From Lachnospiraceae bacterium (lineage in GTDB: Bacteria; Bacillota; Clostridia; Lachnospirales; Lachnospiraceae): a stretch of DNA of 64,000 bases. Both the position numbers and the translations under genes were made by a program. The stretch covers positions 1 through 64,000 of the forward strand of contig CABIZF010000002.1 of NCBI GenBank assembly GCA_902363135.1, given 5' to 3'. Positions 16,729 to 24,337 of the stretch are shown here, one piece after another. The notes below the pieces were generated by a model. It was given only the letters and a program-made list of their open reading frames with translations, was not told where the DNA came from and did no database searches. Positions within the stretch are counted from its first letter, which is position 1, and every line of letters starts with the position of its first letter.

Positions 16729-17286
16729 TTGAATCATCTTGCTACTTCAAAAGAAGATATATTGGCAGCCAGTCGAGAGCTGATCAAAGAAAACGGATGG
16801 ACTGCCGTAAGCATACGGGCAGTGGCGTCAAGATGTTCCGTGTCTACTGGTACAATTTATAATTATTACGAATCCAAGGCTGATTTGCTTGGAGATACAA
16901 TTGAGAGTATTTGGCGTGAAATCTTCTTCCATCCTGAAGATGAAAGTGTATTTAAAGATGTTACAGCCTGTATCTCATGGATTTATAAAAGGCTGGAATA
17001 TGGAAATGAGCAATTTCCGGGTTTCTTTTCTCTGCATTCATTTGGGTTTATGAAGAATGAAAAAACGGATGGAAAAAAGAAAATGCTGCAAACCTGGGAG
17101 CATATTCTTAATGGATTATGTAATATATTAAAAAATGATCCTAAGATCCGTTCAGATGTATTCGATCAACAATTTACGGAAAAACAGTTTGCAGATATAT
17201 TATTTTCTCTGGTATTAGTATCAATGATTCGTCAGGATTATGACCCGTCATCGGTGTTGATGCTTGTTAATAAGACATTATATTAA
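16729..17286 (+). CDS. TetR/AcrR-family regulator
   Basis: 185 residues from a TTG start that has GGAGG about 8 bp upstream (AGCCATCGGAGGTAAGAAG before it). The N-terminal HTH is clear: KEDILAASRELIKENGWTAV SIRAVASRCSVSTGTIYNYYESKADLL (about residues 8-54). The C-terminal part is a variable ligand and dimer domain with no family match that I recognise. It is followed by a terminator and then by the membrane protein gene, with one matching palindrome before each gene, so it probably represses both. Confidence 0.85.
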   Translation: MNHLATSKEDILAASRELIKENGWTAVSIRAVASRCSVSTGTIYNYYESKADLLGDTIESIWREIFFHPEDESVFKDVTACISWIYKRLEYGNEQFPGFFSLHSFGFMKNEKTDGKKKMLQTWEHILNGLCNILKNDPKIRSDVFDQQFTEKQFADILFSLVLVSMIRQDYDPSSVLMLVNKTLY

Positions 17287-17320
17287 AATTCTCCCACCGT
17301 ATAGAGTGGGAAAATTTTTA
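17285..17320 (+). terminator. Terminator after tetR
   Basis: CCCAC, loop CGTATAGA, GTGGG inside an outer AAAATT/AATTTT stem, followed by T-rich sequence. Confidence 0.7.
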
Positions 17321-17328
17321 AAACAAAA

Positions 17329-17341
17329 TGAACGATGTTCA
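17329..17341. promoter_or_regulatory. Palindromic operator O2 (TGAACGATGTTCA)
   Basis: TGAACGATGTTCA is the exact reverse complement of the site at 16682-16694, placed about 100 bp upstream of the membrane protein gene. It supports TetR control of that gene. Confidence 0.6.
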
Positions 17342-17442
17342 TATATGGATTAACATTTTATCAGGTTGTAATTATGTGAAAGCTGCTTTAGCGGCGGGAC
17401 ATAGTTCAATATAAAATTTTAGAGTAAGAAAGGATGTTTATT

Positions 17443-18108
17443 ATGCAGGCAATTGTAGAAACTTTATTTGATACCGTATATTTAATTTCGGTAATCACAA
17501 TCGGAATTTTAATGGTTCGTAAAAGCAAAGGGAACCGTCAGTTTACGATGTTTGGAATTATGGCAGTGCTTTTAGGCAGTGGGGATGCATTCCATCTGGT
17601 TCCCCGTGCAATAGCGCTTTGTACAACTGGTTTTGAGAATTATACCGTACAACTGGGATTAGGTAAGTGGATAACATCCATTACTATGACCATTTTTTAT
17701 GTTGTCCTTTATCATATATGGCGTGAACGTTATCAGATTAACGGCCATAAAGCAACTACAGCAGCGATCTATGGTCTTGCAGGATTAAGAATTGCTCTGT
17801 GTATGATGCCTCAGAATGACTGGCTCAGTGCAGCAGCTCCTCTTTCCTGGGGAATCTATCGTAACATTCCGTTTGCACTGCTGGGATTACTTATCATCGT
17901 TTTATTCTATAGAAGTGCAAAAGAGAATAATGATAAAGCTTTTCGTTGGATGTGGCTGACAATTGTCTTGAGCTTTGGGTTCTATATTCCGGTTGTATTG
18001 TGGGCTGATGTAATACCAATGATAGGTATGCTGATGATTCCTAAAACATGTGCATATGTATGGACCGTATTGATTGGTTATAAAGCGATGAAAAAAGAGG
18101 TTGTTTAA
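17443..18108 (+). CDS. Integral membrane protein, unknown family
   Basis: 221 residues from ATG 17443 (MQAIVETLFDTVYLISVITI), which has AAAGGA 8 bp before it; ATG 17434 is inside that site. About seven hydrophobic segments: 7-24, 35-55, 66-95, 105-123, 135-155, 163-185, 193-212. Positively charged stretches sit between them (RKSKGNRQ, WRERYQINGHK). No transporter motif seen. TetR-controlled membrane proteins are often efflux or stress proteins, but nothing in the sequence proves that here. Confidence 0.6.
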   Translation: MQAIVETLFDTVYLISVITIGILMVRKSKGNRQFTMFGIMAVLLGSGDAFHLVPRAIALCTTGFENYTVQLGLGKWITSITMTIFYVVLYHIWRERYQINGHKATTAAIYGLAGLRIALCMMPQNDWLSAAAPLSWGIYRNIPFALLGLLIIVLFYRSAKENNDKAFRWMWLTIVLSFGFYIPVVLWADVIPMIGMLMIPKTCAYVWTVLIGYKAMKKEVV

Positions 18109-18144
18109 CCCAACATCATAAGATTTGCGTTCGAAACCGAAGTC

Positions 18145-18296
18145 TTGTGCATGCGATTTGCCGGTGGTATAATGTGGATGGTAGTACTAGAACATAGTAT
18201 CTGTATAGTTTTCAAGACTTTACAGAGATTAGCGAGGGTTCCTGGTCGTTGTGAAAAACAGGAAAAAATAAAACCGAAAAGGATAAGGGGATTAGG
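18145..18296 (+). promoter_or_regulatory. Promoter and long 5' leader of creatininase-family gene
   Basis: TTGTGC (18145-18150), 17-base spacer, TATAAT (18168-18173). The leader of about 115 bases contains GCGAGGGTTCCTGGTCG, which recalls part of a ykkC/guanidine-I riboswitch, but the 3' half of that motif is missing. Treated as an unproven leader. Confidence 0.4.
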
Positions 18297-19040
18297 ATGA
18301 GAAAAGTATTATATGAAGAATTACTTCCGGAAGAATTAGTGCAGAGAATACAGGAGATGCCGGTTGCTTACCTGCCGCTTGGCACACTGGAATGGCATGG
18401 ACCACATATGCCTCTTGGAGCCGACGGTATCCAGTCAAAAGAACTGTTTGTTCGAGTGGCGGAAAAAATCGGTGGCGTGGTACTTCCAATGCTGTTTATG
18501 GGACCTGATCGTGTATTTCATGACGGCGGAAAATCGTTTTATGGAATGGATATTAATACGGAAGGTGCACTGAATACCTATTGTGTTCAGCAGATGAAGG
18601 GCAGTGCTTACTGGATGGAAAAGGAACTGTTTCAGAATTACCTGCGCAGCATTTTTGCTCAGCTTTCCAGGGTAGGAGTCCGTATTGTTGTCGGACATGG
18701 ACACGGTCCGTCGATAAAAGCATTTCAGGAACTAAAGGAAGAGGCAGAAGAAAAATTTGGCCTGAGCATTTTGACAGCATGGACGTTTGCAGAAGATGAG
18801 AGACTGCGATATCAGAATGACCATGCTGGGGCGAATGAGACCTCTATCGTAATGGCCGTGCGGCCGGAGCTGATTGACTTTGGACAGGTAAAAGAAGATG
18901 AGAGTAATCTGATTGGAGTCGCAGGAGGTCATCCAATCAGAGAATCATCGGAAGCGTTTGGGAACGAAATACTGGAGTATACAATGAAAACATTAATCTC
19001 GGGTATTGAAACGGAGTATAAAAAAATAAAAGAAAGATAG
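18297..19040 (+). CDS. Creatininase-family amidohydrolase
   Basis: 247 residues. The family signature LPLGTLEWHGPHMPLGAD (about 26-43) supplies the metal Glu, His and Asp; GHGHGPS (about 140-146) and DHAGANETSIVMA (about 179-191) complete the binuclear metal site. Relatives open cyclic amides (creatinine, MftE and pyrrolo-type substrates). A 5' AAGGGG site precedes the ATG. Cytosolic, no signal. Stands alone with its own promoter; the real substrate is unknown. Confidence 0.85.
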   Translation: MRKVLYEELLPEELVQRIQEMPVAYLPLGTLEWHGPHMPLGADGIQSKELFVRVAEKIGGVVLPMLFMGPDRVFHDGGKSFYGMDINTEGALNTYCVQQMKGSAYWMEKELFQNYLRSIFAQLSRVGVRIVVGHGHGPSIKAFQELKEEAEEKFGLSILTAWTFAEDERLRYQNDHAGANETSIVMAVRPELIDFGQVKEDESNLIGVAGGHPIRESSEAFGNEILEYTMKTLISGIETEYKKIKER

Positions 19041-19076
19041 ATTGCGGGAATAAAAAGCAAAACGCTAACCGTGCTT

Positions 19077-19501
19077 TCAGCACAGGGTATCTTCATTTTC
19101 ATCAAAAAGACGGTCATTGATTGTGAACAGGTCGAGCCGGTGGAGCAGGCCATAATAAATGATAGCGTCGCGTTTCCGCTTTGGATAAAGCTCGGCGATC
19201 CCGCAGAGCCGTAACAGCTCCTGCGTCTCCTCAATGGTGGCCCCAAGGCCGTAGCACAGGCAGAGCAGGCGATTGCGGGAGGGTGTCCGTCTGCCAGCAA
19301 AGATCTGGTGCAGATAGATCTCGCTCATACCGGCCTGCTTGGCAAGTGCGGCCTTTGATATATGTTTTTTTCAAAGAGATGGGTTAACAGCTGTGCAATG
19401 CTTTTATTTGCGAATAGTTCTTCATTTTGTGATAAAAACTGCGTCAGATTCGGAGAATCCATGAGCTCCTGGCGCAGACCGTCTGTGTCTTTGTTTTTCA
19501 T
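19077..19501 (-). pseudogene. HTH (XRE-type) regulator with one-base deletion
   Basis: From ATG 19501: MKNKDTDGLRQELMDSPNLT, then LLTHLFEK, where an A7 tract (19364-19371 region) shifts the frame. With one more A it reads HISKAALAKQAGMSEIYLHQ IFAGRRTPSRNRLLCLCYGL and ends DRLFDENEDTLC, a complete HTH protein of about 141 residues. The span is 425 bp, one short of a multiple of three. Relatives precede serine/threonine kinase genes in some clostridia, as far as I recall; none is here. A sequencing slip is possible. Confidence 0.7.
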
Positions 19502-19672
19502 ATGTTGTGTCCCTTAGCAAACCAATCGCTTTTACTTTGTGTAGATTCTTACAAGGTTGCACATGGAATCTCATAATGTAAGAGCTGTGGTTTGCTTATT
19601 TATAGTTAGCAGGTTACAATAAATGGATTGAGTTGTGAAGCTATGATACCAGGGATCATTCTATATAGTTAA

Positions 19673-19745
19673 GCGGATATTCGCAATCCATCCCTGCAGC
19701 TCTGCTGACAGGGCCTAGCTTCGCTACTTGCTTGATTCGATTAAA
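19673..19745 (-). repeat. Interspersed palindromic repeat, copy D (inverted)
   Basis: Reads AAGCGGATATTCGCAATCC, the CCCTGCAGCTCTGCTGACAG hairpin, GGCCTAGCTTCGCTACTTG, then CTTGCTTGATTCGATTAA. It joins the two ends of copy B directly and lacks the middle part. Sequence 19502-19672 shows nothing else. Confidence 0.75.
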
Positions 19746-19926
19746 CTATAAATAATTCTGAAAAGCAATATGCACACCGCATATGGATACATAAAAACAA
19801 GGATAAGGTTCGAATAACGGCGTGTCGCATTCTCGTTACTTCAGTGATGAGTTAGACGCGCAAATTTTTTTGCTAAATAACAGAACATATGTTTACTTTT
19901 GCGTATACATATGGTATAATGTTTAT

Positions 19927-20376
19927 ATGGAGAAAAACATATTTGATATTAATAAAACAGATCTATCATATGGTAGAGGGTATGTCTATTCATTACAGTA
20001 CCATCTTGTCTGGTGTACGAAGTACAGGAAAGAGGTGTTAAAAGACGGGATTGATACCGAATGTAAAGAAATGTTACAGGATCTTGCCGCAGAATATAAC
20101 TTTCAGATTCTGGCAATGGAGGTTATGCCGGATCATATTCACCTGCTAGTGGACTGTAAACCTCAGTTCTATATTTCTGATATGATCAAAATCATGAAAG
20201 GAAACCTCGCCCGTCAGATGTTCCTTGTACATCCGGAATTAAAGAAGGAGCTGTGGGGCGGGCATTTGTGGAACCCATCTTACTGCGCGGTGACGGTCAG
20301 TGACAGGAGCAGGGACCAGGTTCTTACCTATATTGAGGGACAGAAGGAAAAAGAAAAGAGAAGGGTAAGAACCTAA
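19927..20376 (+). CDS. tnpA: IS200-type TnpA transposase
   Basis: 149 residues from ATG 19927 (MEKNIFDINKTDLSYGRGYV). The open frame extends upstream to 19822, but that part lies in the left-end hairpin. Motifs: LVWCTKYRKEVL, HUH in MPDHIHLLVD (about residues 62-71), and the catalytic Tyr in QVLTYIEGQKEK near 135. It joins and cuts single-stranded ends with a covalent Tyr intermediate. Length and motifs are complete, so it may be active. Followed 38 bp later by tnpB. Confidence 0.9.
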   Translation: MEKNIFDINKTDLSYGRGYVYSLQYHLVWCTKYRKEVLKDGIDTECKEMLQDLAAEYNFQILAMEVMPDHIHLLVDCKPQFYISDMIKIMKGNLARQMFLVHPELKKELWGGHLWNPSYCAVTVSDRSRDQVLTYIEGQKEKEKRRVRT

Positions 20377-20413
20377 AACAGGAAAAACGGTTATTGGGGG
20401 AGGGGGAACAGCG

Positions 20414-21742
20414 ATGCAAACGGTATCCAGCTATGGTGTAGAATTACGCAAACAGAATATCCCGCTCCGCCAGACACTGGGGATCTACCGGTCAGCGGTT
20501 CGTTACCTGACAGAAATATATGGGCAGGTTTGGAAAACGCTGGCAGGGATACCGGATGCAAAGAGGCGGTTTAATGCCGCAGAACATCTGGTGCATACGA
20601 CGAAAAAGAATGTGGCACGTTTTGATTTCGATTCCCGTTATCCCAAGATGCCGTCCTATCTCAGACGGGCTGCGATTCAGCATGCACTTGGGAGTGTATC
20701 TTCTTATGAATCCCGCATGAGGTTATGGGAAAAAGCCAGTGAAAAAAGCGGGAGGCCACGGCTTGTATATGAAAACCATGCCATGCCGGTGTTTTACCGT
20801 GATGTGATGTACAGGGAAGGGGCAGAGGGGAAGGATGACGCATACCTGAAGCTGTATGATGGCCATGACTGGAAGTGGTTTTGTGTACGGTTGAGCCATA
20901 CGGATATGGAGTACCTGCGTAAAAACTGGTATGGGAGGAAGGCCTCTGCCCCGACGATGGAGAGAAGGCACCGGAAGTACTTCCTGCGTTTTTCGTACAC
21001 AGAAGAAACAGTCCTCACAAAAACGTCTGTAAAAGACCAGATTATCTGCAGTGTGGATTTGGGGATTAATACGGATGCGGTCTGTACGGTTATGCAGTCA
21101 GACGGAACTGTCCTGGGGAGAAGGTTCGTCAATTTCCCCGGTGAAAAAGACCGGCTGTACCGCACACTGGGACGGATACGGAGATTCCAGAGGGCTCATG
21201 GATCTGCACAGTCACGGGGAAGATGGGCTTATACAAAACGCCTGAATATAGAACTGGGAAGGAAGATCGCAGGGGCAATCGTAAACTATGCGGAGGAGAG
21301 CCATGCAGACCTGATTGTCTTTGAGCACCTGGAAATGCATGGGAAGATATCCGGAAAGAAAAAACAGAAGCTGCATCTGTGGAGAAAGCAGGATATCCAG
21401 AAGCGGTGTGGACACAAGGCACACCGGAAAGGGATGCGTATATCCCATGTCTGTGCATGGAATACCAGCAGGCTTGCATATGATGGGTCCGGGCAGGTAT
21501 CCCGTGATCCCCAAAACCACAGTCTCTGTACATTCCGGACAGGGAAAAGATATCACTGTGACCTGTCAGCGTCGTATAATATTGGTGCAAGATATTTTAT
21601 CCGGGAACTTTTAAAACCCTTACCGGAAACGGAAAGGTCTTTGCTGGAGGCAAAAGTCCCTTCAGTAAAGCGTAGAACCTCATGTGTTTATGCGGACCTG
21701 AAGGAGCTCTATTTACAAATGGAGGTTTTACAGGCAGCATAA
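20414..21742 (+). CDS. tnpB: TnpB-like RuvC nuclease, divergent type
   Basis: 442 residues, longer than the TnpB at 14407. RuvC acids: D215 in CSVDLGINTDAVC, E304 in LIVFEHLEM, D383 in HCDLSASYNIGARYFI. The zinc-ribbon place reads CAWNTSRLAYDGSG...CTFRTGKRYHC, so the usual two CxxC pairs are not seen; only spaced single cysteines occur. This CDLSASYNIGAR type is a recognisable TnpB branch. GGGGGAGGGGG precedes the ATG. Presumed RNA-guided nuclease working with the right-end RNA. Confidence 0.85.
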   Translation: MQTVSSYGVELRKQNIPLRQTLGIYRSAVRYLTEIYGQVWKTLAGIPDAKRRFNAAEHLVHTTKKNVARFDFDSRYPKMPSYLRRAAIQHALGSVSSYESRMRLWEKASEKSGRPRLVYENHAMPVFYRDVMYREGAEGKDDAYLKLYDGHDWKWFCVRLSHTDMEYLRKNWYGRKASAPTMERRHRKYFLRFSYTEETVLTKTSVKDQIICSVDLGINTDAVCTVMQSDGTVLGRRFVNFPGEKDRLYRTLGRIRRFQRAHGSAQSRGRWAYTKRLNIELGRKIAGAIVNYAEESHADLIVFEHLEMHGKISGKKKQKLHLWRKQDIQKRCGHKAHRKGMRISHVCAWNTSRLAYDGSGQVSRDPQNHSLCTFRTGKRYHCDLSASYNIGARYFIRELLKPLPETERSLLEAKVPSVKRRTSCVYADLKELYLQMEVLQAA

Positions 21743-21903
21743 ACGCAGGCAGATATACAGCGGACTACCTGTAATGTGGGAATATGCCATATCTGGCATG
21801 AAACTGCGCATAACTGCGTGCTCCTAAGCTACAGGCGTATCCGCCGATATTCAGTCTGCCGCTTAAAGCGGCTGGAAGCATGTGACTTAAGTCATGTGAG
21901 GTT
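21743..21903 (+). ncRNA. Predicted omega RNA / right end of second element
   Basis: Noncoding after the tnpB stop, with hairpins (CATATCTGGCATG area, CCGCTTAAAGCGG, TGACTTAAGTCA). By analogy it holds the guide scaffold; the guide would start near 21904 (CAATACGTTTACC). No transcript evidence. Confidence 0.4.
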
Positions 21904-22063
21904 CACCAATACGTTTACCGGAAATGGTACGGCGGTCTGCATCGACAGCCTGCCCGGAAATGAGGTGCTTGATTTTGCAGGGAGCACCTTCTCTGAAAAT
22001 GAAGTGGACATTGACAATAAAATCGGGCATCCGATTGATACGGCGAAGGCAATTTTTAAATAG
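21904..22063 (+). pseudogene. C-terminal remnant of a repeat-rich (beta-helix-like) protein
   Basis: The open frame after the IS end reads TNTFTGNGTAVCIDSLPGNE and DFAGSTFSENEVDIDNKIGH, ending AIFK. The spacing of Asn/Gly/Thr-Phe triplets suggests a right-handed beta-helix coil. No matching upstream half was found to the left of the IS, so the rest was lost. It ends 30 bp before the histidine kinase stop on the other strand. Confidence 0.4.
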
Positions 22064-22092
22064 ATTTCTTTACTATGCTGTTGACGACGGAT

Positions 22093-23418
22093 TCAGATGG
22101 AGGTACACCTTAGCATAATCCGTGCGGTGAAGACGCCAGCTTCGTGAGTGAAGCTGCAGTCTCCACCGTTTTTTTCTGCAATCCGGCGGACAGACTGGAT
22201 ACCGATGCCGTCATCCGGGCGTTTGGAGGAGCGGAAGATGCCGTTTGTCTCCTGCAGCGTTCCGTCGAATGCATTTTCGACCTGAATTAAGAGCAGGTGT
22301 GTAAAATGACAGGATACCTCCACGCGGATGTACCGGCCGCTTTCCATGCGCAGGCTTGCTTCCAACGCATTTTCCAGAAGATTGGAGAGCACCAGGCACA
22401 TGTCGATCTCATCCACAGGAATCCGGGCGGGCAGGTCGATCTGTGCGGAAAACGGAATCTGAGCCCGCCCGGCAAGCGCACAGTAGTAGCCTACCACGCT
22501 GTCTGCAGCCTGATTTTCACAAAAAGGAACGGTGAGGTTCGGAATTTTGCTGGTAGCACCGGCGAGATACGTTCTTATTTTTTCGATGTCGCCCTGTTCG
22601 GCCAGAGCGGACAACTGAAGAAAATGATGGCGCATATCATGCCGTGCCTGTCTGGCTTCCTCGATGGCGGTGCGGAGGCTGTCGTACCGCGTCTGCTGCA
22701 GCAGGAGAAAATGATTCGCCTGCTGCAGTCTGGCGTTTCGGTTCAGGCTGTTTGCCATGAGCAGAAACATGGAGTAGAACAGGACGAGAATCACCAGAAG
22801 GATCAGGCTGAGCACGATGTAGATCTGCAGAATCCGACCCGTATAGAGTGTATCGTGACAGGTCGGAACCATGAATATATTCAGACCGATAAAGAGCATC
22901 GGCAGAATCCAGAAAATATACCAGGTCTGAGCAAAGTTCTGATCCTCGATCATCATCCGGACAGAGTGTGTGGCCGGATACCAGGCGGCAAGCAGAAACA
23001 GAAGACAGATGCCATTATATAAAATCCCGGCGGCAGGCTGGAACCAGAGAGCAGCCCGGGAAGGAGGCAGACCGGCAGCAAGCACGGCGTTGATCGCGCG
23101 GCAGAAGCTGTTGACGCAGGCAAAGACCGCACAGACCGCCAGAAAGATACTGACCGATTTCCAAAGAGAAATGCGAAGTGTCTTATGATACAGCATCATG
23201 GCAGGCGGTAACAGGGCAAAAAGCACCGGGCGTGTCGGACATTCCAGTGCACGGCAGAGCATGCCGCCCAAAATACAAAGGGCAAGGAGCAGTGGGGCGA
23301 GCCATGCAGCCAGCCTTCGCGGAGACTGCTTCAGACAGGGAATCACCGGGAGATAGGCAAGCAGCATGCCGGGAAGCAGGACGGTGAGCTCCAGCGTCGG
23401 GCCCAGGATCGCATTCAT
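22093..23418 (-). CDS. GHKL-type sensor histidine kinase (AgrC-like)
   Basis: 441 residues. The N-terminal half has about six or seven membrane helices (residues about 10-215). An H-box follows (ARHDMRHHFLQL, about 262-273), then the ATPase N-box (LSNLLENALEA, about 345-355) and G-box (DDGIGIQSVRRIAEKNGG). Phosphate passes to the LytTR regulator encoded upstream. Its ATG overlaps the regulator stop (ATGA), which couples their translation. No agrB/agrD peptide genes are nearby, so the ligand is unknown. Confidence 0.9.
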   Translation of the reverse strand: MNAILGPTLELTVLLPGMLLAYLPVIPCLKQSPRRLAAWLAPLLLALCILGGMLCRALECPTRPVLFALLPPAMMLYHKTLRISLWKSVSIFLAVCAVFACVNSFCRAINAVLAAGLPPSRAALWFQPAAGILYNGICLLFLLAAWYPATHSVRMMIEDQNFAQTWYIFWILPMLFIGLNIFMVPTCHDTLYTGRILQIYIVLSLILLVILVLFYSMFLLMANSLNRNARLQQANHFLLLQQTRYDSLRTAIEEARQARHDMRHHFLQLSALAEQGDIEKIRTYLAGATSKIPNLTVPFCENQAADSVVGYYCALAGRAQIPFSAQIDLPARIPVDEIDMCLVLSNLLENALEASLRMESGRYIRVEVSCHFTHLLLIQVENAFDGTLQETNGIFRSSKRPDDGIGIQSVRRIAEKNGGDCSFTHEAGVFTARIMLRCTSI

Positions 23419-24137
23419 AGTTTTGCCTCCTTTTCGAACAGAAACTTCATAAACGTCTGCCGCGCAGATTTGCTAAGATCCCGGCTGACCGAGACGCGAC
23501 TGCCGTCATCAAGCTGAAATACGGTTCCGTCAAAGTCGACGGCGTGCGCCAGGTTCACGACGGTTCCGCGGCTGCAGAGGAAAAAGCGTTCGTCCGTTTT
23601 TAACGGAGCTGTGAAGTCCCGGAAGGACTGGCGGACGGTCAGTACAGCGTCCTGCGTGGTATGAATGTGGATCATATGGGAAAAATGTTCCGCGTAGATA
23701 AAGCTGGAAAAAGGGAGCGGCACCTCAGTGCCGTTAAGCTTCAATGTCATGTATCTTTCCGTGGATGGAAGGCGGGCAAGGATTTCGTCGATCAGGTCGG
23801 AAATCATCTCTTCTGTATATGGCTTGACCAGATAGTGCATGGCGCGGACACGGAAGCCTTCCAGCGCGTGGTCTGTGGAGGTAGTCGTAAAGATCAGCAG
23901 GCAGTGTGTGTCCATGCTCCGAAACTGTTTTGCGGTCTCGATGCCATTTACCCCATCCATATAAATATCCAGAAATAAAACTGCAAACTTCAGCTTTGCA
24001 CAAGAAGAGAGAAACGCTTCACCGGTGTCGTACTCCAGCAGATTTGCCTGTATGTTTCGCCTGGACAGCTGGCGTTCCAGACGGCTGCGCAGCAGGGCAC
24101 GCTCCGCTGCGATATCGTCAACAATAGCAATGTTCAT
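23415..24137 (-). CDS. LytTR-type response regulator (AgrA-like)
   Basis: 240 residues from ATG 24137, which has AGGAGG just upstream; the frame extends further 5', but that part overlaps the divergent promoter zone. Receiver domain about 1-125 (MNIAIVDDIAAERALL; phospho-Asp in FLDIYMDGVNG; Lys in YLVKPYTEEM). LytTR DNA-binding domain about 140-238 (FIYAEHFSHMIHIHTTQDAV, FRDFTAPLKTDERFFLCSRG). Typical target: paired direct repeats about two helix turns apart, as seen at 24188-24225 in the divergent promoter. Confidence 0.9.
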   Translation of the reverse strand: MNIAIVDDIAAERALLRSRLERQLSRRNIQANLLEYDTGEAFLSSCAKLKFAVLFLDIYMDGVNGIETAKQFRSMDTHCLLIFTTTSTDHALEGFRVRAMHYLVKPYTEEMISDLIDEILARLPSTERYMTLKLNGTEVPLPFSSFIYAEHFSHMIHIHTTQDAVLTVRQSFRDFTAPLKTDERFFLCSRGTVVNLAHAVDFDGTVFQLDDGSRVSVSRDLSKSARQTFMKFLFEKEAKL

Positions 24138-24187
24138 ACTTAAAAATCCTCCTTTTCGTATCAACATCCTCAGTATATCACAGGACG

Positions 24188-24257
24188 TAACGATTTGTGC
24201 CGGATTCTTACCGTTCGTGCCAGATATATTGAAAAAGGGACGGCTTTTTTTTATAGT
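24188..24257 (+). promoter_or_regulatory. Promoter with direct-repeat activator site
   Basis: Two imperfect 18-bp direct repeats (24188-24205 TAACGATTTGTGCCGGAT; 24208-24225 TTACCGTTCGTGCCAGAT; 14 of 18 equal, period 20) end 3 bp before TTGAAA (24229-24234). A 17-bp spacer leads to TATAGT (24252-24257). This is the expected place for a LytTR activator, and the regulator gene is divergent next door. Confidence 0.6.
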
Positions 24258-24337
24258 TAAATCGAATGCACGCAAGAGCTGGTGTGCAATTTCGATCAGC
24301 TTCAGCTGATGTTTGTGACACAGAAAGGAGAACAACT

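Larger units (their letters stand above)
19800..21903 (+). mobile_element. IS200/IS605-family element with divergent TnpB
   Basis: Left-end structure: GCGTGTC (19820-19826) pairs with GACGCGC (19855-19861) around an inner imperfect stem. It carries tnpA (19927-20376) and tnpB-like (20414-21742). The right end has hairpins and closes with the palindrome TGACTTAAGTCA (21883-21894) and GAGGTTCAC. Boundaries are estimated. Confidence 0.8.

Noticed and set aside
18190..18290. Guanidine-I (ykkC) riboswitch call
   Set aside because: Only one conserved word fits; the second conserved half is absent, so it is kept as a weak finding rather than annotated.
14248..21903. One large mobile island including both IS605-type elements
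   Set aside because: Genes between them (TetR, creatininase) look like normal chromosomal genes, and no integrase or attachment site was seen.
22297..23022. Plus-strand ORF across the histidine kinase
   Set aside because: Opposite strand holds the H, N and G boxes in good order; the plus frame is a shadow.
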